NCBI RefSeq assembly: GCF_011050055.1
Contig: NZ_DRGM01000037.1
Location: 1-64,000, forward strand
Direction: 5' to 3'
From: Pseudoalteromonas prydzensis
Lineage (GTDB): Bacteria; Pseudomonadota; Gammaproteobacteria; Enterobacterales; Alteromonadaceae
Length of the DNA: 64,000 nucleotides
Shown here: positions 18,068 to 27,712 of the stretch, piece after piece
Layout: every line of letters starts with the position of its first letter
How positions within the stretch are numbered: position 1 is the stretch's first letter
Notes under the pieces: model-generated
What the model saw: the letters and a program-made list of their open reading frames with translations, nothing else
Told to the model about the DNA's origin: nothing
The model's database searches: none
Translations under genes and position numbers: made by a program

Positions 18068-18292
18068 ATGGATCCAGAACTATTAAAAATAGCAATCAAT
18101 ACTAAAATGCCATTCGGGAAGTATGCAGGCCGCCCTTTATTGTTACTCCCTGAGCCTTATTTAGTCTGGTTTAAGCAACAAGGCTTTCCACAAGGCAGAT
18201 TAGGTGCTCAATTAGCGATGATGTATGAAGTAAAACTCAATGGCTTAGAAGAAATGCTGATGCCGTTGTTACAAAACAATAAAAGAAATTAA
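18068..18292 (+). CDS. DUF3820 family protein
   Basis: A 74-residue protein with the DUF3820 signature: the MPFGKYAGRPLLLLPEPYL segment followed by VWFKQQGFPQG and YEVKLNGLEE. The family is small and cytoplasmic and has been labelled a putative quorum-sensing-regulated virulence factor in Pseudomonas, without a known activity. The N-terminal fold resembles the short zinc-free module found next to some exonuclease domains. It lies alone, convergent with the second histidine kinase and sharing its bidirectional terminator. Confidence 0.85.
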   Translation: MDPELLKIAINTKMPFGKYAGRPLLLLPEPYLVWFKQQGFPQGRLGAQLAMMYEVKLNGLEEMLMPLLQNNKRN

Positions 18293-18362
18293 AAATTATG
18301 GAACTTAGTCACATTTAGGCGGTCTATTAATTTGCTACTTGTTGATTTTGGTTTTAACCGTG

Positions 18363-18392
18363 AAAAAGCGCCTATATGGCGCTTTTTTTTTT
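18363..18392. terminator. Bidirectional terminator, DUF3820 gene / histidine kinase 2
   Basis: Stem AGCGCC (18367-18372) / GGCGCT (18378-18383) with a 5-base loop, preceded by an A run and followed by ten T on the plus strand. It serves the plus-strand DUF3820 gene, and equally the second sensor kinase on the minus strand ending at 18428. Confidence 0.85.
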
Positions 18393-18427
18393 GTAACCTA
18401 TCGCAGTACAAGCAGAAGTAAAACTCT

Positions 18428-19663
18428 TTACTTCGGTAAGCTAATCGTAAATTTAGCACCGCCTAGTTGCGAATGCGACAACTCACAACGGCCTTGATGC
18501 CAAGACACTATTTTTGCCACAATAGCTAACCCGAGTCCAAACCCGCCGGTTTTTTTATCGCGGCTTTTATCAAGCCGTGCAAAGGGTTTAAATACCGTGT
18601 CCCACTGGGCTTGGTCAATGCCTGGTCCATCATCTTCTACACTTATAATCACTTGCTGCGCATTTTCGCTGAGGCTAATCCTTACTTCATGACGGGCATG
18701 CTTGAGTGCATTGCCTACTAAGTTTTGCACACTACGGGCAATAAAATGACTATCACAAATGTAAGTGCATTTTAGCGGTAATTGCGTATTCAGCTGGATC
18801 TGCGTTGCAAAATCAAGCTTAGTAATAACACTTTCTAACAATTGCACTAAATTACATGTTTGCACTGTAAGGTTCGGCTGTTGACTATCAAGGCGTGCGT
18901 AATCGAGCATTTCTTTTACTAACGATTCCAACTCAACAATATCCAATTGCATATTATCAATGTAATCAAATGCTTTTTCATCTGTCACTTTATCCTCTAA
19001 CATAGCTAAGGCAAATTTTAACCGTGCCAGTGGGGTCCTGAACTCATGCGAGACCGATGAAGTAAGCTCTTGTTGCGCGGTTAATAAATGTTGTATGCGT
19101 TGCTGCATCGCGCTTAAAGTATCTGTGATTGGTAAGAAAAACGATTTAGAGGTCGCACTCAATTCAAAATCTTGTGAGCCATCGACGGCTTCACACGCCA
19201 AGCGTAATTTGGCAAAGTCACGCCATAGTAAAAAGCTCCATAAACCGACCGGAACTCCCACCACACATAACAGTAACAGATAGGGCCAAACCGATGGAAA
19301 TACTGGTGATAACACAGTAATTGGACCCACTTGCAATAGTTTTTCAGCATCGAGCGAAATATACCAAATAGCACGTTGTTGCTGATCAAAGACATAAATA
19401 TAGTGATGCTGGGTAAGCTCTTCACGTTGCTCTTTTGGCAGCATCAGATCTTGCTTTTGGATAACCTTACTTTGAAACCGCAAGGCAATATTGGCGATAC
19501 CTTCTGGGCTTTGCGTTAATAACCAAAGAGATTGGCCAAATTCGTCATCGAGGGAAAGTTGTTGCTGAGTATCTTCGTAAGGCCAAAGTTGTTCAATCAC
19601 GCCACTGACTAAAAACAGAGAAACTATCATATACAAATATAAACTTGCGAATAGTTTCCCCAT
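18428..19663 (-). CDS. RstB-like sensor histidine kinase, cassette 2
   Basis: A 411-residue kinase with the same plan as the cassette 1 kinase: membrane segments at about 8-24 and 126-147, a roughly 100-residue periplasmic sensor, HAMP-like linker, phospho-acceptor helix SSVSHEFRTP with His206, then an ATPase with N box (NLVGNALKHA), DDGPGI and GLGLAI. The C-terminal half (FKPFARLDKSRDKKTGGFGLG) is strikingly like E. coli RstB. It follows its regulator by six bases and closes the cassette. Its sensor sequence differs from that of kinase 1. Confidence 0.9.
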   Translation of the reverse strand: MGKLFASLYLYMIVSLFLVSGVIEQLWPYEDTQQQLSLDDEFGQSLWLLTQSPEGIANIALRFQSKVIQKQDLMLPKEQREELTQHHYIYVFDQQQRAIWYISLDAEKLLQVGPITVLSPVFPSVWPYLLLLCVVGVPVGLWSFLLWRDFAKLRLACEAVDGSQDFELSATSKSFFLPITDTLSAMQQRIQHLLTAQQELTSSVSHEFRTPLARLKFALAMLEDKVTDEKAFDYIDNMQLDIVELESLVKEMLDYARLDSQQPNLTVQTCNLVQLLESVITKLDFATQIQLNTQLPLKCTYICDSHFIARSVQNLVGNALKHARHEVRISLSENAQQVIISVEDDGPGIDQAQWDTVFKPFARLDKSRDKKTGGFGLGLAIVAKIVSWHQGRCELSHSQLGGAKFTISLPK

Positions 19664-19669
19664 TAACAG

Positions 19670-20362
19670 TTACATACCCCATGCGTCGGAGACAAATAGG
19701 TAACCTTGTCCCCAAACAGTTTTAATCCGGTAGGGTTTATCGCTGTTATCACCTAGCTTTTTACGAATGCGTGATACACGCACGTCAACCGTACGGTCTA
19801 AGCCATCATACTGACGACCTATCATGTGTTGGTGTACATGTTCGCGGCTCAGTACTTCTCCAGCGTTTGAAGCTAATAGCCAAAGTAATTCAAATTCATG
19901 CGAAGTCAGGGTAATTTCGTTATTTCTTAATCGCACAATACGGCTGGTTTTATCAATCGCTAAATCACCAAATTGTAATTCTTCTGGTACTTTTACTGAT
20001 GCTTGCCCACGACGTAATAGCGCACTAATACGGGCAAGTAATACTCTTGGCTCTGCAGGTTTTATAACGTAATCATCGGCGCCTAACTCTAAACCTATTA
20101 CTTGGTCAAAGTCTTCACCTTTAGCTGTTAACATTAAAATAGGTAAGCTGAATTTATCGCGCACTTGTCGACAAACGCTAAAGCCATCTTTCCCCGGCAA
20201 CATGACGTCAAGGATCATTAAATCAACGGGATTGTTTTCAAGGTAAGTAAATACTTCATCGCCACGGTCTAATACCGCCACTTCAAGGCCATTATTTTCA
20301 AGATAGTCACGAGTTAATTGCTGTAACCCTAAATCATCTTCTACAAGTAAGATCTTTGCCAT
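19670..20362 (-). CDS. RstA-like OmpR-family response regulator, cassette 2
   Basis: A 230-residue OmpR-type regulator. The receiver has acidic pocket EDD (8-10), phospho-acceptor Asp52 in LDVMLPGKDG and lysine in YVIKPAEP; the DNA-binding domain has YDGLDRTVDVRVSRIRKK and terminates GYLFVSDAWGM, again RstA-like. The ATG ending at 20362 (MAKILLVEDD) has GGAG seven bases upstream; a longer in-frame start would add ten residues with no family support. It sits 14 bases after the DUF3019 gene and six before the kinase. Confidence 0.92.
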   Translation of the reverse strand: MAKILLVEDDLGLQQLTRDYLENNGLEVAVLDRGDEVFTYLENNPVDLMILDVMLPGKDGFSVCRQVRDKFSLPILMLTAKGEDFDQVIGLELGADDYVIKPAEPRVLLARISALLRRGQASVKVPEELQFGDLAIDKTSRIVRLRNNEITLTSHEFELLWLLASNAGEVLSREHVHQHMIGRQYDGLDRTVDVRVSRIRKKLGDNSDKPYRIKTVWGQGYLFVSDAWGM

Positions 20363-20376
20363 TTGCAGCTCCAAGA

Positions 20377-20763
20377 TTAAAAAAAGCTCCACGGTGAACG
20401 TAATCGGCGCCGAGTGGTTTTAGCGCGAGTACTCTGTACTTCAATACGTGTTGTCGCCAGCAGTTCATCCGTGTGCGGATTGACTAAGGAGTATATGGTT
20501 TCAACCTGAACACGCGCTTTATGATTGAATCGCTCTGTGGTAACTTGTTGCCAACACTGCAGTTGTTGCTCCTCATGATACAAACATACATCCATTTTAT
20601 AGGGCATATTTAAAGCAAATTCCAAATCAAGATCACAAAATTCTTGTTGTTCGGAAACCACACAGACTTTTGGGGATACTGTTAATATATCTTTTTTTGC
20701 AACTGCCAACTTTGGCCATACCAACAAAAAAACGACGCATACACCAAGTTGTAAATACTTCAT
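20377..20763 (-). CDS. DUF3019 exported small protein, cassette 2
   Basis: A 128-residue homologue of the cassette 1 DUF3019 protein: signal peptide with cleavage near AVA, then cysteines at 34, 43, 60 and 70 matching the four of the paralogue (37, 46, 63, 75), a shared LQCW/MQCW block and a basic, aromatic C-terminus. The pair is diverged in sequence but keeps cysteine spacing and gene position, pointing to an old duplication or independent acquisition of the same cassette. It starts one base after the mipA-2 stop. Confidence 0.75.
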   Translation of the reverse strand: MKYLQLGVCVVFLLVWPKLAVAKKDILTVSPKVCVVSEQQEFCDLDLEFALNMPYKMDVCLYHEEQQLQCWQQVTTERFNHKARVQVETIYSLVNPHTDELLATTRIEVQSTRAKTTRRRLRSPWSFF

Positions 20764-20764
20764 A

Positions 20765-21622
20765 TTAAAAAATATGATCGAATCCTATAAAGGCAGTCAT
20801 TGAATACGTTTGCTCAAACAGCGGACTGTCATCTAAGGCCGAATAATCATAATAAGCCAAATGAAAACGCAAAGAATTGGCGTCATTTAAGGGCCAACGG
20901 GCATCTATTTTAGCATAAGGCTGCCAGCTACTACCAACCTCAATTGCACCATTTCGGGACTCTTTTGCCGATACGCCATAAAAATATGTATTCAGCGCTG
21001 CCGATTTGTACCAGATGCCTATCGTTGGTTTGATCTGTAACTCACCAATGTTATTGTGCATTTGCCACTGCAATGCACTTCGCCACCCTTTATACACGCC
21101 GGATACATCAGCTAATGCCTGCACAGAAAATACATGCTGCTGGTAGCTATAATGGTAACTTAAGCCGGCATCAAGTGCCCATTTACGTTTATCAAGCTCT
21201 GTGATATCTAGACTAGGTTGTTGGATTTGTAATTCATTTTCACTGCTCGTAAATGAACTCTCTGATCTTAACGCAAAAATGTTACTAGGATGCCAATCAA
21301 CAAAAAAACGTGTTTCCGAATTAAACTCAGTGACTAGATTAAAGGTATGTGGGGAGTCTTGTATCAAGCTATAGCCTAAGCGACCATTGTCAAAAAAGAA
21401 CTGTTCACCGTAATAAGCTATATCTGGGATCAACACTAATGGTAAATCACCTCCACCAGCTAATGGATTGGTTATGACTCCTAACCCCGTGTTAAGGCTC
21501 AAGTGCCACTGCCCTATTGTTATATCCTGCACAGGCTCAGCTTCTGATGGCTGTGCAAAACAAGGTACTGTAAGCCATACAGAGATGCAAAGCGCAGTAA
21601 GAATATTAACTATCGACTTCAT
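20765..21622 (-). CDS. MipA/OmpV-family outer-membrane protein, cassette 2
   Basis: A 285-residue exported protein, exactly the length of its cassette 1 counterpart, with a signal peptide cleaved near CFA, alternating amphipathic strands and a C-terminal aromatic FDHIF expected of an outer-membrane barrel. The WHLSLNTGLGVITNPLAGGG start of the mature part, with FDNGRLGYSL, resembles MipA/OmpV proteins. It is the first gene of cassette 2, with about 150 bases of upstream DNA shared with the ilvY end. Confidence 0.8.
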   Translation of the reverse strand: MKSIVNILTALCISVWLTVPCFAQPSEAEPVQDITIGQWHLSLNTGLGVITNPLAGGGDLPLVLIPDIAYYGEQFFFDNGRLGYSLIQDSPHTFNLVTEFNSETRFFVDWHPSNIFALRSESSFTSSENELQIQQPSLDITELDKRKWALDAGLSYHYSYQQHVFSVQALADVSGVYKGWRSALQWQMHNNIGELQIKPTIGIWYKSAALNTYFYGVSAKESRNGAIEVGSSWQPYAKIDARWPLNDANSLRFHLAYYDYSALDDSPLFEQTYSMTAFIGFDHIF

Positions 21623-21774
21623 TGTTGTTATTTATGCCAAAAGAGACAATCCAATATCGTCATCATAGCAAGGTATTAATAACTAATCCCTAGCTGATTA
21701 CAATCATTCACACTTTTGATACATGTGGAACGATTCAAGGTAAATAAACTTTACATCTACGTATTTAAGCTCGG

Positions 21775-22689
21775 CTAAGGAGCTAAACTATTAACGTTTT
21801 TGAGTGATTGCGCAATTTCCCATAACGCTTTTAGTGCCGCATCAGGCAATGCTTTATGTAACACAACCAAGCCAATTTCAAAGCCTGGCGGCGCTTCTTT
21901 TTGATCACTTAACACCTGAACACGATCTTTTAACGGGCTATTGTCTAATACAATCTTTGGCACCATAGCAATGCCAAGCCCTAAGCTAACCATAGAAACC
22001 ATGGCTTCATGCCCTGCCACTTGCGCGTATATTTTGGCATTAATACCATGCTTTCGCCACCACTGCTCTAACCTCTGACGGGTAAAACCTTGCTCCGGAA
22101 CTATAAACTCAAGCTCAGACCAATCAATATTATCGCCAAACTGAGCTAGCTTTTCTGTGAGCAATGACGCATTACGTGGCGCAATAAACACCAATGACGA
22201 ATAGCCAATACTGGCAAATGCAATTTGCGCGGGTAACTTGTCGGGTTTTGCTGCAATTGCCATCGCTTCATGGCCATCCAGTACACGGTTAATGGCGACA
22301 GCTGGATCGCCTGTATTAAGCTTTATTTCTATATGTTGATGTTGCAGTCGCAGTTGCTCTAACATTTGATGTAAAAAACTATAGGACGCCGTAACCGAGC
22401 AATAAATACTGACCTTGCCATAAATCGTCTGCTCAGGATCTTGTACATTTGCCCGAAAACGCTGCCAGTTGGTAAGCGTTGCATTAGCATAATCAATAAA
22501 GGACTCCCCTTCGCGGGTTAGTTTTACGCTGCGATTATCACGACTAAATAGTGTTACCCCCACTTCATCTTCTAGCTGTTTGATATTACGACTTAAGGTT
22601 GGCGCACTGATGTGGCAAAGCTCACTTGCGCGGGCAAAGTGTAAGGTTTTAGCTAATGCTAAAAAATAATGTAAGCGCTTATGATCCAT
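21775..22689 (-). CDS. ilvY: IlvY, LysR-type activator of ilvC
   Basis: A 304-residue LysR-type regulator. The N-terminal winged helix-turn-helix (about 1-60) includes ASELCHISAPTLSRNIKQLE; the remainder is the periplasmic-binding-protein-like effector domain. In E. coli IlvY senses acetolactate and acetohydroxybutyrate and activates the divergent ilvC. Its divergent position relative to ilvC here, 162 bases apart, fits that role. The intergenic region contains two dyads that may be its operators. Confidence 0.93.
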   Translation of the reverse strand: MDHKRLHYFLALAKTLHFARASELCHISAPTLSRNIKQLEDEVGVTLFSRDNRSVKLTREGESFIDYANATLTNWQRFRANVQDPEQTIYGKVSIYCSVTASYSFLHQMLEQLRLQHQHIEIKLNTGDPAVAINRVLDGHEAMAIAAKPDKLPAQIAFASIGYSSLVFIAPRNASLLTEKLAQFGDNIDWSELEFIVPEQGFTRQRLEQWWRKHGINAKIYAQVAGHEAMVSMVSLGLGIAMVPKIVLDNSPLKDRVQVLSDQKEAPPGFEIGLVVLHKALPDAALKALWEIAQSLKNVNSLAP

Positions 22690-22723
22690 CCGACCCTCTA
22701 ATTATGATTTTAAAACCGCCACA

Positions 22724-22738
22724 TTTCATTTTATGAAA
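22724..22738. promoter_or_regulatory. Dyad in the ilvY-ilvC intergenic region (1)
   Basis: TTTCAT-TTT-ATGAAA is a 6-bp inverted repeat, 35 bases upstream of the ilvY start. It could be part of an IlvY operator, but no sequence match to a known site is claimed. Confidence 0.25.
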
Positions 22739-22797
22739 CACTTTAATGCAAATATATCATTTTACGCAAGGTTAAATTTTCCTTATGGTAGTTTTAA

Positions 22798-22816
22798 GCA
22801 AGGCAAAATGCCTTGC
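22798..22816. promoter_or_regulatory. Dyad in the ilvC leader (2)
   Basis: GCAAGGCA-AAA-TGCCTTGC is a perfect 8-bp inverted repeat 36 bases before the ilvC ATG. It could be an operator for IlvY or an mRNA hairpin in the 5' leader. It lies outside the ribosome-binding AGGA, so it would not mask it directly. Confidence 0.35.
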
Positions 22817-22851
22817 ATCTAACAAACTATGAAATAGATAGGATACTAACA

Positions 22852-24324
22852 ATGGCGAATTATTTTAATACTCTTCCTTTGCGTGAGCAGCTAGCACAAT
22901 TAGCACAATGTGAATTTATGGATCCGGCTGAATTTGCCGATGGTGTTGATGCACTTAAAGGCAAAAAACTTGTTATTGTTGGGTGTGGTGCACAAGGTTT
23001 GAACCAAGGCCTTAACTTACGCGATTCAGGCTTAGATGTGTCTTACACATTACGTGATTCAGCAATCAGTGAACGTCGTCAATCATTTTTAAATGCATCA
23101 GAAAATGGTTTTACTGTAGGTACTTACGAAGAATTAATTCCAACAGCTGATGTCGTTTTAAACTTAACACCTGATAAGCAACACACCGCCGTGGTTAACG
23201 CAATCATGCCAATGATGAAACAAGGTTCAACGCTTGCTTACTCACATGGTTTCAACATTGTTGAAGAAGGTATGCAAGTACGTGACGATATTACCGTAAT
23301 CATGGTGGCACCTAAGTGCCCAGGCTCTGAAGTACGTGAAGAATATAAGCGTGGTTTTGGTGTACCAACGCTAATTGCAGTGCACCCTGAAAACGACCCT
23401 CAAGGCCATGGTTTAGCGCAAGCAAAAGCCTATGCAGCAGGCACAGGTGGTCACCGTGCCGGTGTATTGAAGTCATCGTTTATCGCTGAAGTTAAGTCTG
23501 ACTTAATGGGTGAACAAACCATCCTTTGCGGTATGTTACAAACGGGTTCAATCTTATGTTTTGATAAGATGATCGAAAAAGGCATAGACGCCGGTTACGC
23601 ATCAAAGCTAATTCAATACGGTTGGGAAGTTGTTACTGAAGCACTTAAGTACGGCGGTGTGACAAACATGCTTGACCGTTTATCAAACCCTGCAAAAGTA
23701 AAAGCGTTTGAATTAAGTGAACAATTAAAAGTGATCATGCGCCCGCTTTACAATAAACACCAAGACGACATCATCGATGGTACTTTCTCTCGGGTAATGA
23801 TGGAAGATTGGGCCAATGATGATGCAAACCTTTTAAAATGGCGTGCAGAAACCGCAGAAACTAATTTTGAAAAAACCCCTGCAGGTGATGTTGAAATCAC
23901 CGAACAAGAGTTTTTTGATAACGGTATCTTGATGGTTGCAATGGTTAAAGCCGGTGTTGAACTTGCGTTCGAAACCATGACGGCAGCAGGTATTATTGCT
24001 GAGTCAGCATATTATGAGTCGCTGCATGAAACACCATTAATTGCCAACACCATTGCACGTAAAAAATTATTCGAAATGAACCGCACCATTTCTGATACAG
24101 CAGAGTATGGTTGTTACTTATACAATCACGCATGTTTGCCACTGTTACAAGACTTTATGCAAAACATCGATACTGATGTTATTGGTAGAGGCTTAGGCGA
24201 GCGCTGTAATCATGTTGATAACCAAACACTAATTGCAATCAACAAGTCGTTGCGTGAGCACCCTGTTGAAATCATTGGTACCAAATTGCGTGGCTACATG
24301 TCAGCAATGAAGAAAATTGTTTAA
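22852..24324 (+). CDS. ilvC: Ketol-acid reductoisomerase (class II)
   Basis: IlvC isomerises and reduces acetolactate or acetohydroxybutyrate with NADPH in branched-chain amino-acid synthesis. The 490-residue length marks the long class II enzyme, with a duplicated C-terminal knot domain. The Rossmann motif VGCGAQG is at about 45, and the Asp/Glu Mg2+ ligands lie in the helical domain ([11 protein letters not shown]). ATG at 22852 ([14 protein letters not shown]) with AGGA upstream is chosen; the ORF extends 13 codons further upstream but that part is not in the family. It ends at a good terminator. Confidence 0.98.
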   Translation: MANYFNTLPLREQLAQLAQCEFMDPAEFADGVDALKGKKLVIVGCGAQGLNQGLNLRDSGLDVSYTLRDSAISERRQSFLNASENGFTVGTYEELIPTADVVLNLTPDKQHTAVVNAIMPMMKQGSTLAYSHGFNIVEEGMQVRDDITVIMVAPKCPGSEVREEYKRGFGVPTLIAVHPENDPQGHGLAQAKAYAAGTGGHRAGVLKSSFIAEVKSDLMGEQTILCGMLQTGSILCFDKMIEKGIDAGYASKLIQYGWEVVTEALKYGGVTNMLDRLSNPAKVKAFELSEQLKVIMRPLYNKHQDDIIDGTFSRVMMEDWANDDANLLKWRAETAETNFEKTPAGDVEITEQEFFDNGILMVAMVKAGVELAFETMTAAGIIAESAYYESLHETPLIANTIARKKLFEMNRTISDTAEYGCYLYNHACLPLLQDFMQNIDTDVIGRGLGERCNHVDNQTLIAINKSLREHPVEIIGTKLRGYMSAMKKIV

Positions 24325-24358
24325 CCCTGGAAAGTAACAATTTCGCTTGTTAGAAACC

Positions 24359-24390
24359 AAGCCCACCTGCTCAACGCTGTGGGCTTTTTC
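24359..24390 (+). terminator. Intrinsic terminator after ilvC
   Basis: Stem AAGCCCAC (24359-24366) / GTGGGCTT (24379-24386) with a 12-base loop and a T run, 34 bases after the ilvC stop. Confidence 0.85.
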
Positions 24391-24518
24391 ATTTTATTTA
24401 CTGTGTCAAAATACGTCTTAGCGTAAATTACAAACTGAGTACTTACTCTATTAGATAATGAACTACATGAAAAAAACATGCTAAAATACCCTCATAATTT
24501 GTAAAGTCAGTACCCACA

Positions 24519-26432
24519 ATGTCGTATAAAAGTCTTAGTATCACCCGTAAGATCACTATTTTAGGGATCGCTATTGCCTTGTCAGTCGCCAGCTTGATTG
24601 GCATTACGGCGCTGTTATCCGCCAAAAGCATTATCGAACAACGGATGATCCAATCTGAGTTGCCCAGTAAACTCCACGCCATTAATAACTATATCAGCTT
24701 AGAGATCAATGAATTACTCAGTGCGGCAGAGCAAGTATCAAGTAACCATTTTATCCTCGCGTGGGCAAATAGCCGTGATAACAATGATGAAGTTTTAATA
24801 AAAGAATTAAATCGTCTGGTAAAACAATACGGCCTAGCAACCGCATCATGGGCAAACCGTGATACCGCGCAGTACTGGAATCAAGACGGCTTTTTAAGAG
24901 TATTAGATCAACAACAAGATGGCTGGTTTTTTGATTTTAAAAATGCCAACCAAGCTTACTCGATTAGCTTATATCAAGAGCCTAATGGCGACACAAAAAT
25001 GTTTGTTAATCATCAACAGCTCAATGGCATCGGCTTAACTGGGCTGGCAAAAAGTATTGATGATATGCAAGCACTACTGAATAAATTTACTATTGAGCAG
25101 ACCGGTTTTGTATTTATTACTGATGATCAAGGCGTCATTAAACTCCATCAAGACGTCAACAAAGTAGAGAACACAAACCTGGATAGCTTGTATGGTCATC
25201 AAGTAAGTGGTCAATTATTAACAAGCAATGAATTTAACTTGCAAGAAGTCGAACTCAATGGCGACACTTTTTTTCTAGCGGCGAGTCCGATTAAAAACAC
25301 CCAGCTTTATGTGGTTGCACAGGTACCAAAAGCGGAAGTGTTTGCAGGGATCACTACATTACAGTGGCAAATTTTAAGTTTTGCTCTTGTTATTGCATTG
25401 CTTGCATGTGTTATCAGCTTTTTATTAGCTCGTTCATTGTCATCACCGTTATCAAAAATGGCCGAGTTATTTACTCGCTTAGGTTCAGGGGATGCTAATT
25501 TGGCATATCGCCTGCCACACAGTGAGCAGCCTGAACTAGCAGCATTGAGTAATGGATTTAATCAATTCATTGATAAAATTGAAACCGCTATTGCACAAGT
25601 CTCACATGAAAGTTTAGAAATTCGTCAAAGCTCAGATCAGGTCTTTGCTCAAGCCAAACGCAACTCACAGGCAATGGATAATCAAAAAGAGCAAACAATT
25701 TCTGTTGCCGCAGCAATCAACGAAATGGGTGCAACAGTGCAAGAAATTGCCCACAGCGCCGCAACTGCCGCAAAACTTACCGAAGACAGTAAAGCCAATA
25801 CATTACAAAGCCACCAGCAAGTAGTGCAAAGTCAACAAAGTATTACAGCATTAGCCGGTGATATTGACACAATTGCGGGACAAGTGACTGAGCTTGCCAA
25901 TAAAACCCAAACAATCGCCAGTATTGTTGACTCTATTCGTGGCATCTCAGAGCAAACCAATTTATTAGCACTAAATGCCGCAATTGAGTCGGCACGTGCT
26001 GGTGAGCACGGTCGCGGCTTTGCAGTAGTCGCAGATGAAGTAAGGGCACTGGCCAATCGTACATCGCAATCAACAACTGAAATTCAGGCAATGATTGAAG
26101 AACTGGCAAACACAGCGACCAATGTGGTTGAGCAAATTGCGTTATCAAAAAGCAAAGCTCAGCACAGTGTAGCAACCATGCAAAGTTCTGTGCAGTTACT
26201 TGATGCTATTACCAATACCGCTAATGAAATAAATGATATGGCGACCTTGATTGCAACCGCTACTGAAGAGCAAAGTAGCGTGGTTGCTGATGTTGGCCGT
26301 AATATTGAACAAATTAGTGAGATCAGTGATATAGCGATGCGAGAGCAAATTGATACGGAGCAGGCAATCAAAGGACTTGCCAGCAGTGCACAAACATTAG
26401 CACGTTTAGTGGCCACCTTTGAAAAGCACTGA
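24519..26432 (+). CDS. Methyl-accepting chemotaxis protein with Cache-like sensor
   Basis: A 637-residue chemoreceptor. A membrane segment at about 12-34 and another near 283-304 bracket a roughly 245-residue periplasmic region that looks Cache-like ([16 protein letters not shown] strand-turn typical of the fold). A HAMP domain follows, then a long coiled coil with the conserved hairpin tip [19 protein letters not shown] and [12 protein letters not shown]. There is no C-terminal CheR-tethering pentapeptide. Ligand cannot be predicted. It is monocistronic and presumably feeds CheA of the polar operon at 57-59 kb. Confidence 0.92.
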   Translation: MSYKSLSITRKITILGIAIALSVASLIGITALLSAKSIIEQRMIQSELPSKLHAINNYISLEINELLSAAEQVSSNHFILAWANSRDNNDEVLIKELNRLVKQYGLATASWANRDTAQYWNQDGFLRVLDQQQDGWFFDFKNANQAYSISLYQEPNGDTKMFVNHQQLNGIGLTGLAKSIDDMQALLNKFTIEQTGFVFITDDQGVIKLHQDVNKVENTNLDSLYGHQVSGQLLTSNEFNLQEVELNGDTFFLAASPIKNTQLYVVAQVPKAEVFAGITTLQWQILSFALVIALLACVISFLLARSLSSPLSKMAELFTRLGSGDANLAYRLPHSEQPELAALSNGFNQFIDKIETAIAQVSHESLEIRQSSDQVFAQAKRNSQAMDNQKEQTISVAAAINEMGATVQEIAHSAATAAKLTEDSKANTLQSHQQVVQSQQSITALAGDIDTIAGQVTELANKTQTIASIVDSIRGISEQTNLLALNAAIESARAGEHGRGFAVVADEVRALANRTSQSTTEIQAMIEELANTATNVVEQIALSKSKAQHSVATMQSSVQLLDAITNTANEINDMATLIATATEEQSSVVADVGRNIEQISEISDIAMREQIDTEQAIKGLASSAQTLARLVATFEKH

Positions 26433-26512
26433 CACAGTTTGTAACAGTTAATATCCACTTTAACTAAAAATAGACTAAACTTAACAAGTCAGTATTTAGT
26501 TGGAGTGTGATT

Positions 26513-27712
26513 ATGGCAACATTAACGTGGCTTGCTAAATTAGTCGTTATTTTGTCGCTGTGCAGTTTATCGGCTTGCACTAATACACATAAAAAATCGG
26601 CGCTGATTGCGCCAATTGTTACAAATAACCCATCCTTCAGCGTTTATCCTGTGGAGCATAGTGATGAAATATTCGCCTTAAACGATAACATAACACAACA
26701 ACTCGATGCCGCCTTCCCAAGCAATAAACGCAATTTAAATAACACCAAAAAATTATTAAACTTTTTATTAGAAAATGGCGATGCATCTTTATCATATCAA
26801 GCAGGAGCGACCCTCACTGCTAATCAAGCTTACACCGATTTAAATGCCAATTGTTTATCTTTGTCGATTTTAGCTTATAGCATGGCGGAATATTTAGGTC
26901 TGCAGGGGCAGTTTCAAACAGTACATATTCCTGAATATTGGGCGGTAAGTAACGGCTATAGTTTATTAACTGGACATATAAATTTAGTCGTTACACAGCA
27001 GCGTGATACCAGTGCCAGCAGCAGTGTGACTTACCTTTACAATACCGAAAACTCACTCGTCATTGATTTTGATCCTAATTCGCGTGGTGAAAAATTTAAA
27101 ACGACGCCGATCAGCAAACAACGAATTACCGCGATGTTTTATAACAACAAAGGCGCAACAGCAATGCTGAATGGGCAGCACGACTTAGCCTACAGCTACT
27201 TTTTAGCTGCCACAAAAGCCGATGAAAATTATTCTGGGGCATGGGGTAACTTAGCGGTATTGCTGCGCCTACATTCACAATACGCAAACGCCGAGCTAGC
27301 CTATAACTACGCAATAGCACTAAACCCTGACAATAACACCGCACTGGGCAATTTAGCTCTGCTGTATCAACTCACTGAACGGGCTGAGTTAGCAGATGAA
27401 ATATTAACTAAACTTGACTTAAAACGTCAAAGTAATCCATATTACCATGTTGCTTTAGGTAACGATGCTTACCTTATCAAAAACTATCAAGACGCTATTA
27501 AACACTTTAATAAAGCCAAGCTAATTGATAGACATATTCATGATAGCTACTTTGGCTTGGCTCGTACCTATTATCAATTAGGTGATTTTAAACAAGCATA
27601 TACACAACTACGTTTTGCTAATAAGTACGCTGATTTTGCTCACGACAAACAACGTTATCAAAATAAATTACAGGCTCTGGGTGCGATGACTGCCAAGGTA
27701 GATAGCCATTAA
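26513..27712 (+). CDS. TPR lipoprotein with a transglutaminase-like N-terminal domain
   Basis: A 399-residue predicted lipoprotein: signal with lipobox LSAC (Cys22). Residues about 95-185 contain Cys114 in NANCLSLSIL, His155 in GHINLVV and Asp175 in VIDFDP, the order and spacing of a transglutaminase/papain-like catalytic set. Residues about 210-390 form at least four TPR units (GNLAVLLRLHSQY, GNLALLYQLTERA). ATG at 26513 has GGAG seven bases upstream; a GTG two codons earlier is too close. It likely acts as a periplasmic amidase, peptidase or structural protein. Its stop overlaps the start of the M28 peptidase. Confidence 0.72.
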   Translation: MATLTWLAKLVVILSLCSLSACTNTHKKSALIAPIVTNNPSFSVYPVEHSDEIFALNDNITQQLDAAFPSNKRNLNNTKKLLNFLLENGDASLSYQAGATLTANQAYTDLNANCLSLSILAYSMAEYLGLQGQFQTVHIPEYWAVSNGYSLLTGHINLVVTQQRDTSASSSVTYLYNTENSLVIDFDPNSRGEKFKTTPISKQRITAMFYNNKGATAMLNGQHDLAYSYFLAATKADENYSGAWGNLAVLLRLHSQYANAELAYNYAIALNPDNNTALGNLALLYQLTERAELADEILTKLDLKRQSNPYYHVALGNDAYLIKNYQDAIKHFNKAKLIDRHIHDSYFGLARTYYQLGDFKQAYTQLRFANKYADFAHDKQRYQNKLQALGAMTAKVDSH

